From positions 1 through 64,000 of the forward strand of contig JAEIOE010000002.1 of the NCBI GenBank assembly GCA_016342455.1: DNA of 64,000 nucleotides. Reading direction: 5' to 3'. Both the position numbers and the translations under genes were made by a program. A model generated the notes under the pieces. That model saw nothing but the letters and a program-made list of their open reading frames with translations. It made no database searches and had not been told where the DNA came from. This stretch comes from Mycoplasmatota bacterium. Its GTDB lineage: Bacteria > Bacillota_I > Bacilli_A > Izemoplasmatales > Hujiaoplasmataceae. Positions within the stretch are counted from its first letter, which is position 1. The number at the start of each line of letters is the position of its first letter. Of the stretch, positions 36,414 to 47,000 are shown piece after piece.

Positions 36414-38417
36414 ATGAAAAAATTAGCAAAACTTTTTATATTATTATCATTAGTAATGGTTTGCTCTATTAGTTTTGTCATTTTTGCTGAAACACGTGAA
36501 GGTGATGAATTAATTACCAATGGTGATTTTGATTTTCAAGCAGGAGAACTAGCTTTTCCTGACCCCGTATTTGGAGCTGAATATGGAAATGCAGCTGGAT
36601 GGGGAACACTAGCGTGGGACTCAGCTGCACTAGCAATAGAAGATCCTGATGATGCAACAAATACTGTATTAAAATTGAGCTTGTATGATGATGCTAAAGC
36701 TTGGTCTAGTTTCTTTAGATTTATGACAATCAATGGGTCAACTACATATGATATTTCAATTGACTTTAAGATTGTAGGATCTACAGACAATATTGGTTTT
36801 AGATTTGCAGGTGCTCCTGCACTTGAAATAGTTTTCTTAGATCATGCATCAAAAACAGCTATCGCTGATAAAACTGATTGGTACAATGTTGAATTCCAAT
36901 TTGATACAGCTGCTGGTTCATATGATTCAATAGCTTTATGGTTTAATACATTAGGCTCAGTAGATAATTATGCACTTTTAGATAATATCTCGGTAAAAGA
37001 AGCAGGAACTGATATTGAATTAAATGTTGGTGGAGATTTTGAAGGATTTTTAGATTATGCACCTGGTTTAGATTTAACTGAAACAGTTAATAGTTATGGA
37101 TTCTTTGGAACTAATGCACAAGTAGGCGGCGGTTTTGGTACAATAAATACTGGTGGATACATTGCCAAAGAAGTTGTACTAGCAACAGCTGATTATAGAA
37201 CAGCTTTCGACTTTACAATTGCTGATGTAACTAATGGAACAGCTTCAATTGAGTATTACAATGCAAGCGATGCAGTAGTAGCTTCAGAAGTAATTATGAC
37301 AGCTGGTGTTATTGATTCAAGTAATGTAACTCTTGTAGGTTCTGATTATAGCTATAATTCAGATACACCATTAACAGAGACTTGTTCTTATGTAAAAATT
37401 AATTACACAGGAGATTCAAGTTTAGTAATTGATAACTTAAGTATTAAAGAATTACAAGAAATACCTGATAATCCATTTGACCCTAGTACTACTTACTATG
37501 AAGTAAGTCAATTATTAGTAAATGGAGACTTTGAAGCATTTGACGCAGGACAAGTTTTCTCAGAAGAACAACTTGAAGGTGCTTGGGGTTCTATCTCATT
37601 AGATGGCCCAGCAATGATATCTTCAGTAAATGATTCTAAAGTGATGGACTTAGGCAAAACAGCTGGTAAAATGTATACTAGTGCGTTTGTTATTACACCA
37701 CCTGAATTAATGGTTAATGATTTATTAAGATTAAGATATGATTATAAATTAGATTTAGAATCTGATTTATCAACAATCGTTGTCGCTAACTCTGGTTTTG
37801 TTGGAGCTTCAAATGAGGACTATTATACAGTAGACCTTAAAACTATCCTTGATGGTAATGATACTGTAGGTAATGAATTACTTAACATGCCTGTATCAGT
37901 TACTGATAATGGAGATGGTTGGTTTACGGTAGAAATGGATTTCCAAGTATCAACTGAATTCTTAATCAAATGTAATAGTATAAGATTCTTATTTACACCA
38001 ACAAGTGATAATGATCACTTATACATAGATAATGTGGAATTAATCGTTTTAGACGATGAAGAACCAACTAATTTAGCTACTGCTTTAGAAATAACAGAAG
38101 CTGACCAAGAGATAACAGAAGGCGAAGAAGTAACATTAAACGCAACTGTTACACCAGCTGACGCTGATAACAATAGCTTAACATGGGCTAGTTCAGATGA
38201 AGCAATCGCTACAATCGACGCATCTGGTAAAGTAACAGCTGTAGCAAAAGGTGCAGTAACAATTACTTGTAGCTTAGATGACGATTCTTTAACTGATACA
38301 ATTATTGTAACTGTTCTAGAAGCACCAAGTGGTTTTGGAATAGGTGCTATCATAGCGTCTTGTGTAGTTGGATTTGCCGCTATAGTAGGAGTAGTAATAT
38401 TCATTAAAAGGAGATAA
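36414..38417 (+). CDS. Membrane-anchored protein with three CBM-like modules and a Big_2 domain
   Basis: The 667-residue protein has a signal peptide (cut near FAETRE) and three jelly-roll CBM4_9-like modules. Each begins with an NGDF or GGDFE element and closes with a LLDNISVKE-type strand (about 27-195, 196-345 and 360-545). A bacterial Ig-like Big_2 domain follows (LTWASSDEAIATIDASGKV, about 555-635), then a C-terminal membrane helix with a KRR end. No catalytic domain is visible. It probably holds the polysaccharide at the surface next to the GH183 lipoprotein encoded 7 bases downstream. The binding specificity is unknown. Confidence 0.8.
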   Translation: MKKLAKLFILLSLVMVCSISFVIFAETREGDELITNGDFDFQAGELAFPDPVFGAEYGNAAGWGTLAWDSAALAIEDPDDATNTVLKLSLYDDAKAWSSFFRFMTINGSTTYDISIDFKIVGSTDNIGFRFAGAPALEIVFLDHASKTAIADKTDWYNVEFQFDTAAGSYDSIALWFNTLGSVDNYALLDNISVKEAGTDIELNVGGDFEGFLDYAPGLDLTETVNSYGFFGTNAQVGGGFGTINTGGYIAKEVVLATADYRTAFDFTIADVTNGTASIEYYNASDAVVASEVIMTAGVIDSSNVTLVGSDYSYNSDTPLTETCSYVKINYTGDSSLVIDNLSIKELQEIPDNPFDPSTTYYEVSQLLVNGDFEAFDAGQVFSEEQLEGAWGSISLDGPAMISSVNDSKVMDLGKTAGKMYTSAFVITPPELMVNDLLRLRYDYKLDLESDLSTIVVANSGFVGASNEDYYTVDLKTILDGNDTVGNELLNMPVSVTDNGDGWFTVEMDFQVSTEFLIKCNSIRFLFTPTSDNDHLYIDNVELIVLDDEEPTNLATALEITEADQEITEGEEVTLNATVTPADADNNSLTWASSDEAIATIDASGKVTAVAKGAVTITCSLDDDSLTDTIIVTVLEAPSGFGIGAIIASCVVGFAAIVGVVIFIKRR

Positions 38418-38424
38418 CTTTAAC

Positions 38425-39744
38425 ATGAAGAAGTTTTTAGTATCGTTATTATTAATTGTTATGTCATTTACAATACTTTCATGTGATGCAAGTAAATATG
38501 TTATACCAGATATCATTGGTATGGATATTAATGAAGCTAAGCTTTTAATCGCAGGGGAAGTTAAGACAGAAATTACATATGAATCTACAAACCAACATTT
38601 ACCAGATTTGGTACTTGGTTTTCAAGATGGATTAGAGGTAAATGACAAGATGAATAAAAACAAAACACTTAATATAATAGTTGCACAAGCACCTGAAGGA
38701 TCGTTTACACATTCAAATGAGATAGAGTATGTATATGATTTAGGTTTCGTTACTGGTCCAGATTCTCAGAATTTTGATTTATTAAGAGAAACAGGAATCG
38801 GAAGTACAGACCTAGGGATACCGGTAACAATTGATGATAAGATTGTATTCTTATATGGAGATACATTCAGCGGTACAGAAAACATGTCAGGCATATGGAA
38901 TTCAAACGTTATGGTTGAATTCACAGATACAGATTTCAGTGATGGAATCACATTTTCTAGAGTAATAACAAATGATAGAGGTTTTGCGCTAGCTTTTGCG
39001 CAGGGCCTCCATCATAAATCAGAAACTGATGAGGAATCTCAAAGCCCATCTAGAGAAGTAACTAAAATACCTACTGGAGGTATTCAAGTAGGTGAAGATG
39101 TGTATTTCTTCTATATGTCAGTTAGATATTGGGGAAGTCATGGAGATTGGGGAGTAAGTTACAATCAAGTTGTTAAGTCAGACACGAGTTTGTCAAGTTT
39201 TTCTGAAGTCGATGGACTTAGATGGACCGAAGAACTTGCAGCTAACTTTGGTCAGATATTTCCTTTCGAAAATCCTGACCAACCAGACTATGTTTACTTT
39301 GTAAGTATACCTGGCGGACGATTTGGCGGAGTAGCTTTATTTAGAGTCTTGAAAACAAATTTTGAGAACTTTCAGAGCTATGAATATTACTTAGGTAATG
39401 ACAACTGGGTATCAGGTTCAAATGGTTTACAACAGTTTAAAGAGAATCCACATTTGATTATTAGTGCACCATGTGGAGAGTTAAGTATAATGTATAATAA
39501 CTACTTAGATAAATGGATGATTGTCTACCTTAGAAATGGTGAGATAATCATGCAAACAGCTGAGAACTTAATCGCTGATTGGAGTCAACCGATAACTTTA
39601 GTTACCGGTAGCGACTTTAATGGATTGTATGGGGGCTTTATAAGTCCTGATATGATCACTGATGATGGTAAGAAGTTCTATATGCAAGTATCTAGATGGT
39701 TACCAATATACCAAACACAACTAGTAGAAGTTGTTTTAAAATAA
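38425..39744 (+). CDS. PASTA plus DUF4185/GH183 surface lipoprotein, likely endo-D-arabinanase
   Basis: The 439-residue protein has a lipobox (TILSC, Cys20). Residues 25-92 match a PASTA repeat (IPDIIGMDINEAKLLIA...NLIIVA-type end). From about 100 to 435 it matches DUF4185: LYGDTFSG near 148, a beta-propeller rhythm of YFFYMSVR, YVYFVSIPGG, IMYNNYLDKWMIVYLR and GFISPDM. DUF4185 proteins include the endo-D-arabinofuranases classified as GH183. PASTA repeats bind peptidoglycan or beta-lactam-like ligands in other proteins. A surface endo-enzyme carrying one could be held near a peptidoglycan-linked arabinan. Substrate is inferred from family and from the isomerase and GH172 in the operon. Confidence 0.8.
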   Translation: MKKFLVSLLLIVMSFTILSCDASKYVIPDIIGMDINEAKLLIAGEVKTEITYESTNQHLPDLVLGFQDGLEVNDKMNKNKTLNIIVAQAPEGSFTHSNEIEYVYDLGFVTGPDSQNFDLLRETGIGSTDLGIPVTIDDKIVFLYGDTFSGTENMSGIWNSNVMVEFTDTDFSDGITFSRVITNDRGFALAFAQGLHHKSETDEESQSPSREVTKIPTGGIQVGEDVYFFYMSVRYWGSHGDWGVSYNQVVKSDTSLSSFSEVDGLRWTEELAANFGQIFPFENPDQPDYVYFVSIPGGRFGGVALFRVLKTNFENFQSYEYYLGNDNWVSGSNGLQQFKENPHLIISAPCGELSIMYNNYLDKWMIVYLRNGEIIMQTAENLIADWSQPITLVTGSDFNGLYGGFISPDMITDDGKKFYMQVSRWLPIYQTQLVEVVLK

Positions 39745-39764
39745 GAGCGCTTCTTGCGCTCTTA
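39742..39764 (+). terminator. Intercistronic hairpin before the isomerase gene
   Basis: TAAGAGCGC-TTCTT-GCGCTCTTA overlaps the stop codon. Only a weak T tract follows, so it may act as a partial terminator or an RNA-processing/stability element that sets the ratio of surface to cytosolic genes. Confidence 0.55.
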
Positions 39765-39791
39765 ATTATTTAGAAGGGAGTATTTACTTAT

Positions 39792-41570
39792 ATGAATAGA
39801 TTAGTAGGAGAATTACCTAAAGTAGGGATTCGACCAGTTATAGATGGAAGAATGAATGGTATTAGAGAGAGTTTAGAAGAACAAACAATGAATATGGCTT
39901 TAAAAGCTAAAGAAATTATTGAGACAATGAGACATGCTTCGGGTGAGCAAATTGAGTGTGTCATAGCTAAAACTACAATAGGTGGAGTGAGGGAATCGGC
40001 GGAATGCGATGCTTACTTCAAAAAGGAAAATGTAGAAGTGAGTCTTACCGTTACACCATGTTGGTGTTACGGAACAGAAACAATGGATACTGATTTATTA
40101 GTGCCCAAGGCAATTTGGGGTTTTAATGGAACGGAAAGACCAGGTGCTGTTTATCTAGCAGCTGCTTCAGCTGCGCATGATCAACTCGGATACCCAGTCT
40201 TTACCATATATGGCAAAGATGTTCAGGACTCAGATGATGAATCTGTACCTATTGATGTAATTAGTAAAATTAAATTATTTGTTAAGGCAGGAATTGCCTT
40301 AGCAACTATGAAGGGTAAGTCCTATCTAGCTATGGGAGGAACTTCAATGGGTATTGCAGGTTCTATAGTCGATAATAATTTCTTTTCTGACTACTTAGGT
40401 ATGAGAAACGAGTTTGTCGACATGTCTGAGATGGAAAGAAGAATTGAACTTCAGATTTATGATCCAGAAGAATATAAAACCGCAATAGCTTGGGTAAAAG
40501 AAAACCTAAAAGAAGGTAAAGATTATAACTCAAAGATTTCAACAAGAGAAAAACTAGATAGAGATTGGGAATATGTTGTTAAGATGGTCTTAATCTTTAG
40601 AGACTTAATGATAGGAAATCCAAAACTTAAAGAATTAGGCTTTGGAGAAGAAGCGATGGGGCATAACGCTATCGCTGCTGGATTCCAAGGGCAAAGACAA
40701 TGGACGGATTTTAGACCTAATGGAGATTTCCTAGAGACAATCCTAAATTCATCATTTGATTGGAATGGTATTAGAGAAGCTTATATTGTCGCAACTGAAA
40801 ACGATTCTTTAAATGGAGTGTCTATGTTATTTGGTCACCTGTTAACAGGAACTGCACAAATCTTCTCTGATGTTAGAACTTATTGGTCAAAAGAAGCAGT
40901 GAAAAGAGTAACTGGACATACATTAACCGGAAAAGCAAAGAATGGCGTGATTCATTTAATCAATTCTGGGTCAACTACCTTAGACGGTACTGGACAACAA
41001 ACTGATAATGAAGGAAACCCTTTGTTAAAGCATTACAAAGATATAACTAAGAATGACGTGAAAAAATGTATTGAAGCTACAGAGTTCTGTACAGCAAACC
41101 TTGATTATATGCGTGGTGGTGGATATTCATCTAAATTCCTTACTAAGGGAGCTATGCCAGTAACAATGTCGAGAATCAACATTGTGAAAGGCTTAGGTCC
41201 TGTTTTACAGATAGCTGAAGGCTATACTGTTGATTTACCTGAAGAAGTATATAATACAATTGATTTAAGAACAGATCCAGCTTGGCCAACAACTTGGTTT
41301 GTGCCTACGCTTACTGGTGAAGGGGCATTCACAAGCGTTTATCAAGTGATGAATAACTGGGGAGCTAATCATGGAGCTATTAGTTATGGTCATATTGGAG
41401 ATCAATTAATTACTTTAGCATCTATGACAAGAATACCAGTCGCGATGCATAACGTTGATAAAGAAAGAATCTTTCGCCCAAAAACTTGGGCTGCTTATGG
41501 AACAAGCGATTTAGAATCAGCCGATTTTAGAGCTTGTAAGACATATGGCCCATTATATAAAAAGGTGTAA
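39792..41570 (+). CDS. fucI: L-fucose/D-arabinose isomerase
   Basis: The 592-residue protein aligns over its whole length with enterobacterial FucI (591 aa), sharing [49 protein letters not shown] and MGIAGSIVD. The Mn-binding acids fall at Glu336 (TENDSLNGV) and Asp360 (FSDVRTYW), matching E337 and D361. FucI converts L-fucose to L-fuculose and equally D-arabinose to D-ribulose. No fuculose kinase or aldolase is here; an AraB-type kinase follows after 2 bases. The D-arabinose reaction is therefore favoured. The enzyme is cytosolic. Confidence 0.95.
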   Translation: MNRLVGELPKVGIRPVIDGRMNGIRESLEEQTMNMALKAKEIIETMRHASGEQIECVIAKTTIGGVRESAECDAYFKKENVEVSLTVTPCWCYGTETMDTDLLVPKAIWGFNGTERPGAVYLAAASAAHDQLGYPVFTIYGKDVQDSDDESVPIDVISKIKLFVKAGIALATMKGKSYLAMGGTSMGIAGSIVDNNFFSDYLGMRNEFVDMSEMERRIELQIYDPEEYKTAIAWVKENLKEGKDYNSKISTREKLDRDWEYVVKMVLIFRDLMIGNPKLKELGFGEEAMGHNAIAAGFQGQRQWTDFRPNGDFLETILNSSFDWNGIREAYIVATENDSLNGVSMLFGHLLTGTAQIFSDVRTYWSKEAVKRVTGHTLTGKAKNGVIHLINSGSTTLDGTGQQTDNEGNPLLKHYKDITKNDVKKCIEATEFCTANLDYMRGGGYSSKFLTKGAMPVTMSRINIVKGLGPVLQIAEGYTVDLPEEVYNTIDLRTDPAWPTTWFVPTLTGEGAFTSVYQVMNNWGANHGAISYGHIGDQLITLASMTRIPVAMHNVDKERIFRPKTWAAYGTSDLESADFRACKTYGPLYKKV

Positions 41571-41572
41571 AT

Positions 41573-43207
41573 ATGAAATTAACAATCGGATTAGATTTCG
41601 GAACACTAAGTGTTAGAGCTGTTTTAGTAGACATTTCAAGTGGTGAAATAATTGCTTCAAGTGTATCTAAATATAGAAATGCTGTAATGGATAGTTATTT
41701 GGTTAATGGAATTAAATTACCTAATGACTATGCTTTACAAAATGCCTTAGATTATATAGAGTCAATGGAAACAGTAATTAATAAAATAACTAGTAATAAT
41801 ACTATAAACAATAAAGACATTATAGGTATAGGTGTTGATTTTACTGCATCAACTATCTTGCCTATGAAAGCTGATGGAACTCCATTATCTGCTCTATCGA
41901 AATATGAGAATAATCCCCATGCATACTCAAAACTTTGGAAACATCACAGCGCTGAAAAACAAGCTGTGAGAATATCTGAATTAGCTATTAAGAGTGAAGC
42001 GCCTTGGATTAAACGATATGGCAATAAGATATCAAGCGAATGGATGTTACCAAAGGTGCTAGAAATACTAGAAGAAGACCTAAAATTATTCAATGAAACA
42101 GATTATTTTGTTGAAGCAGGAGACTTTATTACTTACTACTTAACGAAGTCTTTCAAAAGAAGTTCTTGCCAAGCCGGATATAAGGGTATATGGCATTCTA
42201 AGAGTGGATATCCAAAGGATGAGTATTTAGTTAAACTAAACAAAAAACTTAAGGATATCTACAATACTAAGCTCTCAGGCGATATATTACCAATAGGTAA
42301 GAAAAGCGGGAGATTAACTAGTGAACTAGCTAACAAGTATGGATTGAAGCAAATTCCTGTTTCGGTAAGTGTTATTGATGCTCATGTAGCTGCACCTGCA
42401 TGTCAAGCTGTAAACAGCGGAGACATGCTAATGATTATTGGAACTTCATCATGTGATATTGTATTAAGCGAAAAAGAAGTAAATATACCTGGCATTCAAG
42501 GTGTTGTAAAAGATGGGGCTATTCCTAATCTATTTGCATATGAATCAGGACAACCTGCAGTGGGGGATATCTTCTCTTGGTATATAGAAAATCATTTACC
42601 TAGTGGATACTATGCATATGCAAAAGGAAATAATCAAAACATTTATCAGTACATGGAAGATAGAATCAAACTAATACCGAAGACTAAGCCTAGACTACTA
42701 GCATTAGACTGGTGGAATGGGAATAGATCTGTATTGGTTGATCCAGATTTAAGTGGGATTTTAGTTGGCTATAATCTTCAAACTACACCTGAAGATATTT
42801 ATAGAGCGCTTATAGAAGCAACAGCTTTCGGTAAAAGAGTAACTATAGAAGCATATGAATCAAATGGTATAGAAGTAAAAAGGCTAATAGCTTGTGGTGG
42901 TTTAGCAACTAAAAATAAGTATTTATTGCAATGTTATGCAAATATACTTAAAAGACCTGTATTCTTTACAGAAGAAGAGTATGCACCTGCGCTTGGCGCA
43001 GCCATCTTTGGAGCTTTGGCTGCTAAAGACAATGGTGGATATTCATCAATTGAGGTTGCCAGTAAATATATGTCTAAGTTAGTTGAAGAACCTATTCTAC
43101 CTAACAAAGACTTCAATTATGATGAACTATTCAAAATGTATATAGAGCTACATGATTATTTCGGCAAGCATTCAAAATTAATGAAAAAACTTAAATTACT
43201 ACAGTAA
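41573..43207 (+). CDS. FGGY kinase of the AraB (ribulokinase) type, probable D-ribulokinase
   Basis: The 544-residue protein has the FGGY ATPase fold with GLDFGTLSVRAVLVD at the start, GIGVDFTAST, a central IGTSSCDIVL, GLEAGQ-like YESGQPAVGDIFSWY, LLALDWWNGNRS and the final ACGGLATKN. These elements follow bacterial AraB closely. AraB kinases accept L- and D-ribulose. Coupled to a FucI-type isomerase, it should make D-ribulose 5-phosphate, which enters the pentose phosphate pathway directly without an epimerase. A strong terminator follows and closes the operon. Confidence 0.88.
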   Translation: MKLTIGLDFGTLSVRAVLVDISSGEIIASSVSKYRNAVMDSYLVNGIKLPNDYALQNALDYIESMETVINKITSNNTINNKDIIGIGVDFTASTILPMKADGTPLSALSKYENNPHAYSKLWKHHSAEKQAVRISELAIKSEAPWIKRYGNKISSEWMLPKVLEILEEDLKLFNETDYFVEAGDFITYYLTKSFKRSSCQAGYKGIWHSKSGYPKDEYLVKLNKKLKDIYNTKLSGDILPIGKKSGRLTSELANKYGLKQIPVSVSVIDAHVAAPACQAVNSGDMLMIIGTSSCDIVLSEKEVNIPGIQGVVKDGAIPNLFAYESGQPAVGDIFSWYIENHLPSGYYAYAKGNNQNIYQYMEDRIKLIPKTKPRLLALDWWNGNRSVLVDPDLSGILVGYNLQTTPEDIYRALIEATAFGKRVTIEAYESNGIEVKRLIACGGLATKNKYLLQCYANILKRPVFFTEEEYAPALGAAIFGALAAKDNGGYSSIEVASKYMSKLVEEPILPNKDFNYDELFKMYIELHDYFGKHSKLMKKLKLLQ

Positions 43208-43214
43208 AAAATAC

Positions 43215-43244
43215 AGAAGACAGAATCCTCGGATTCTGTCTTCT
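43215..43244. terminator. Bidirectional terminator closing the D-arabinan operon
   Basis: AGAAGACAGAATCC pairs with GGATTCTGTCTTCT around a tight loop, with A- and T-rich flanks on both sides. Confidence 0.85.
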
Positions 43245-43273
43245 TATCGTTATATATACTCTTACTAAACTAT

Positions 43274-43700
43274 TTATTCGTTCTCAATCCAACTGGCATA
43301 AAGTGTAATATCTTCTGTGCCCATTAAATCAAATGTGTAAGCAATTAACTCAAGTTCTAAAGGTTCAGTTACAGCAGTATTGAATGCTTGAGTAATAGCT
43401 GTGAATCATGAACCATCATTACTATTAAATGTGATAGTGAATTGATCAGCTTTATATACATAATATGTTATTACAGTATGAGTTACTTCATCATTTGTTT
43501 AAGTTCAATTGCCTTTGTAGATATCAATTAAAGACATAACTAGAGCGATAGATACCACACCAAAGACAACAATATCTTCGTTTTACAATACATCTTCAGA
43601 GGTGTAATATCCTAAAACTAGTTTAGTCTTTTTGTAATTCTCGCCTTGTTTTTAGACAGATATGTCGCAAAGCTGACTTTATATTCTCCAAATGTATTAT
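43274..43700 (-). pseudogene. Decayed C-terminus of a Flg_new-repeat surface protein
   Basis: On the minus strand one frame reads a Flg_new-like end: NEDIVVFGVVSIALVMSLID, THTVITYYVYKADQFTITFN, AFNTAVTEPLELELIAYTFD, then DITLYASWIENE and a stop at 43274-43276. In-frame TGA, TAA, TGA and TAA codons interrupt it. The N-terminal part (FGEYKVSFATYLS) continues only through a frameshift near 43650. No intact start is found. It is a dead relative of the repeat proteins at 4544 and 29506. Confidence 0.75.
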
Positions 43701-43856
43701 ATATGATACTTATATGATGATTTAAAAAAAATGTGTAGGGAATAGGCCATGGTTTTATATGCAGTTAGCATGTAATTAATTTAGACACATCTGTTCTGTT
43801 TTACAGTTGGTGGAAATTATATAATATTTATAGAAACAAAAATTTAAGGAGGAATT

Positions 43857-43964
43857 ATGAAGAAAGTTTTATTATTTGCAGTAATGATTTCACTGACTTT
43901 ATTTTTTGTTGGGAGTATTGTTGTTAAAGCAGATACTTTTTTTGTAGTGCTTAAATTTTACTGA
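43857..43964 (+). pseudogene. Truncated secreted-protein stub (signal peptide only)
   Basis: After AAGGAGG (43846-43852) a 35-residue frame reads a perfect signal peptide (KKVLLFAVMISLTLFFVGS, then VVKADTFF) and stops at TGA 43962. Only 35 residues remain, so the gene body has been lost. The stretch 43701-43856 before it holds no recognisable feature beyond AT-rich promoter-like text. Confidence 0.55.
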
Positions 43965-43999
43965 AAACCTTATTTTACATCTCATTTTAGATTATATAG

Positions 44000-44008
44000 T
44001 GATATAAT
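44000..44008 (+). promoter_or_regulatory. Extended -10 promoter of the S41-like lipoprotein gene
   Basis: TGATATAAT is a perfect extended -10; no good -35 is placed 17 bases upstream. It lies 43 bases before the ATG. Confidence 0.6.
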
Positions 44009-44051
44009 GTAATTTATATGTGATATATGTCAATCTTACTTGGAGGATTTT

Positions 44052-47000
44052 ATGAAAAAATATAATATTTTAATCTTGTTGCTATTAAGCTTGTTTTTAG
44101 TAGGTTGTAATGATACTTCAACAGAAGATATAAATACTACAGTAACCGCAGTAACTACATTAGAAATAGAAGAGGATAAAACCTATTTAGTTGACGTTGT
44201 GGATTTGACTAACGATTACTCTTTTAGTGCAACAAAGCTAAATATCTATGAGTATGGAATAGATCCTGATATCCCTTATGTTGATATAGAGGAGTTTATC
44301 GGTATCTTAGATGAAGGCTTAGTTGATCTGTCATTACATGCTAGTGGAGATGTTTTATCTGTATCTTATGATATCTATTATTCGGAAACAGAATTCTTTA
44401 CTGCTATTTTGGAGTTTAATGCAGAGGAGAATACAATATATTACAATGATTTTAATTTTAGTTCCGGTATTGGAATTGATAATATTGAATATACTACTAA
44501 TATTGAAACTGTAGATTTTATAGTTAATGATTTGGGTGATACAGAAAAAACAATCGACTTAGATGACTATGATATGGAAATACTTCGCAGCGAAGATGAG
44601 TTTCACATATCATTCTATTTAACTAATCTATTATTATCTGGAGATATAATAAACTTGTATTTTAACGATGATGAAATCTACATTGTTGATGACCCTATGA
44701 AGTTGTTGTTAGAGTTAGAGGAGACTTCATTACCAACTGATGTAAATGAAACAAACCTAATCAAACATACTGCTAATTATTCAGCTTTATTGTTTGATAA
44801 TTTCTATGGACTCAAAGAAGAATTTAACTATGATGATTTTGTTGCTGAATTTGCAAGTTTTGACATGTATTCAGCTTCTACAATAGCTGAGTTTGATGAG
44901 AATTTTACTGAGTTTATCTTTGATTTAGATGAAATACATACTACAGTTGTTGATTACGGTTATAATAGAGATTCAGTAAATCTACCAGAATTACCAACTA
45001 ATTCTCGATATATTAGGTTCATTACCACGCTACTCAACTCTGGTTATTTTAACAAAGGCTATGATATTAGTTTTACAGAAGAGGCAGAATACTATTATTT
45101 AGATATAGTTGAATTTAATCTTGAAACAAAAGATAATTTAGCAAGCTTCCTTCAAGATTTAAATCCAAACAAAAAAATAATTGTTGATTTATCAACTTGT
45201 ACTGGAGGTAATTTAATCTCTGTTGTTGAATTGCTAGCCTATGTAACAAACGACCCGCTTGACCTTAACTACATAAATCCAGCTACTGGTGAATCTTTCA
45301 CAGAGTCACTTCAATCACTTGAGCCTAAAGCTCTAGAGAACGAGTTTCAGTTCTATACTTCCTACGCTACCTTTAGCGCAGCGAATCTATTAGTATCAAT
45401 TGTTAAAGATAACGATTTAGCTATAGTTTTTGGCTCAAACACAACTGGTGGAGCTTGTGCAGTTAACTATACAGTTCTACCAAACAATATGATTATTTCT
45501 TATTCTACAAATTTTTTATTAACGAATAGTTCATTTGAATCTATAGAATTTGGAATAGAACCGGATATATCTGTTTCATCATATGATAGTTTCTATGAAG
45601 CTTATCTAGAAACAAATAGATACCTTGATACAAATGCTGATATAAGAGTGGTTAGTACAGGGACAACTGCAAAGAATATTAGTTTGGAACTGATAAAAGA
45701 CAGAGTTCCATCTATAGTAAATATAAACGGATATGTTATTAATATCTATAATAAAGATGAGACAGAAATTTTATATAGCGAAACGATAGTTAGTGGGGAC
45801 GAATTTACATTCACTCACAGTTTTAATGATTACCAAGACTTATTAATTATAAGAGTAAATTGTTTGTATCAAATAAACGGTGTGGATAGAGTAGAAGAGA
45901 TTGGTTATAGAGTCGTAGATGATATGTCTAATTTCTTCACAACCGATACAGTTACCGTTCCAATAGGAGCAATATACAACGCTAATAAATATGATAGATC
46001 AATTGATGATGAATATATCAAAATAGAGATAACTGAAGCAGCCGTCTATAGGATAGGTATCAGTGGGGATTTTGATGGAAGCCACAAAGTATATGATTTA
46101 GAAGGAAATGAAGTTGCTAGATCCAATTATTTTTCATTGGATGTGGGTACTTATATAGTTGAGATAAATCCTATTAGAGAAGAAGGAGATTACACGATTC
46201 TTATAGAGTCGGTATATGATGATGCTCCTTTTGGTCAAAATATTACATTGATTGAAGGGAATTCTAACACATCTACAGTAACTTATGACTATGACAGGGA
46301 TGTTGAATGGATTAATCTCACGCTTCTAGAAGAAGCTGAAGTAACAATTTCAATGGATAATTTGACAAGAAACTATTTTATAGCTGATAAATATGGAGAA
46401 GATTATAATAGTCATACTGATTTTATCAGTCCCTATAAAACTAGAACATTTATTCTCCCTAAAGGGGAATATATGTTAGGGTTCCATTCTGCTAACTTTG
46501 TTCCACTAGGGTCAATTACGGTTACTTTTGATGTTGATTATATGATAAATGATTTTTCAGGAGATATCTTTTTAAATGACACGAATTTTGGACAATTATT
46601 GATTGGCGAAAACATTATGACATTTGAAGGCTTTTGTGACAGAGATATTTATGAACTTGTCCTTACTGAAATAACGGATTTAATGATTGATGGTGGTGGC
46701 GTTGTTTCGTCTTGTCTGATTGGCGAAGATGGGGACTGTGATTTTGCAAATCAGTTTTATAACTTGCAACCAGGAACGTACTACCTTATGTTTACTACCA
46801 ATGGTGTTATTGAAGAGTCTGTAACTCAAGCTGCTGAAATAATTTTATTACATGACGAATCAACTGAAAGCAATATGTTGCCAATTGAGTTGGATGAGGA
46901 ATTTACTGTAATAATCGAGGTTGATGAAGATGTTGATTATTATACCTTCACAATTGATGAATTAACCACGATTGAGATGATTCAGGAAAATGCTAGTACA

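Noticed and set aside
39792..41570. L-fucose catabolism as the role of the FucI-like gene.
   Set aside because: There is no fuculokinase, fuculose-phosphate aldolase or fucosidase; the partner kinase is AraB-like and the hydrolases point to D-arabinofuranose.
43274..43700. In-frame TGA codons at places where Trp would fit, hinting at the Mycoplasma genetic code.
   Set aside because: The same frame also has TAA stops and a frameshift. Intact genes use TGG for Trp and end in TGA (for example at 1488, 28563, 33583 and 34472). The pseudogene reading is simpler.
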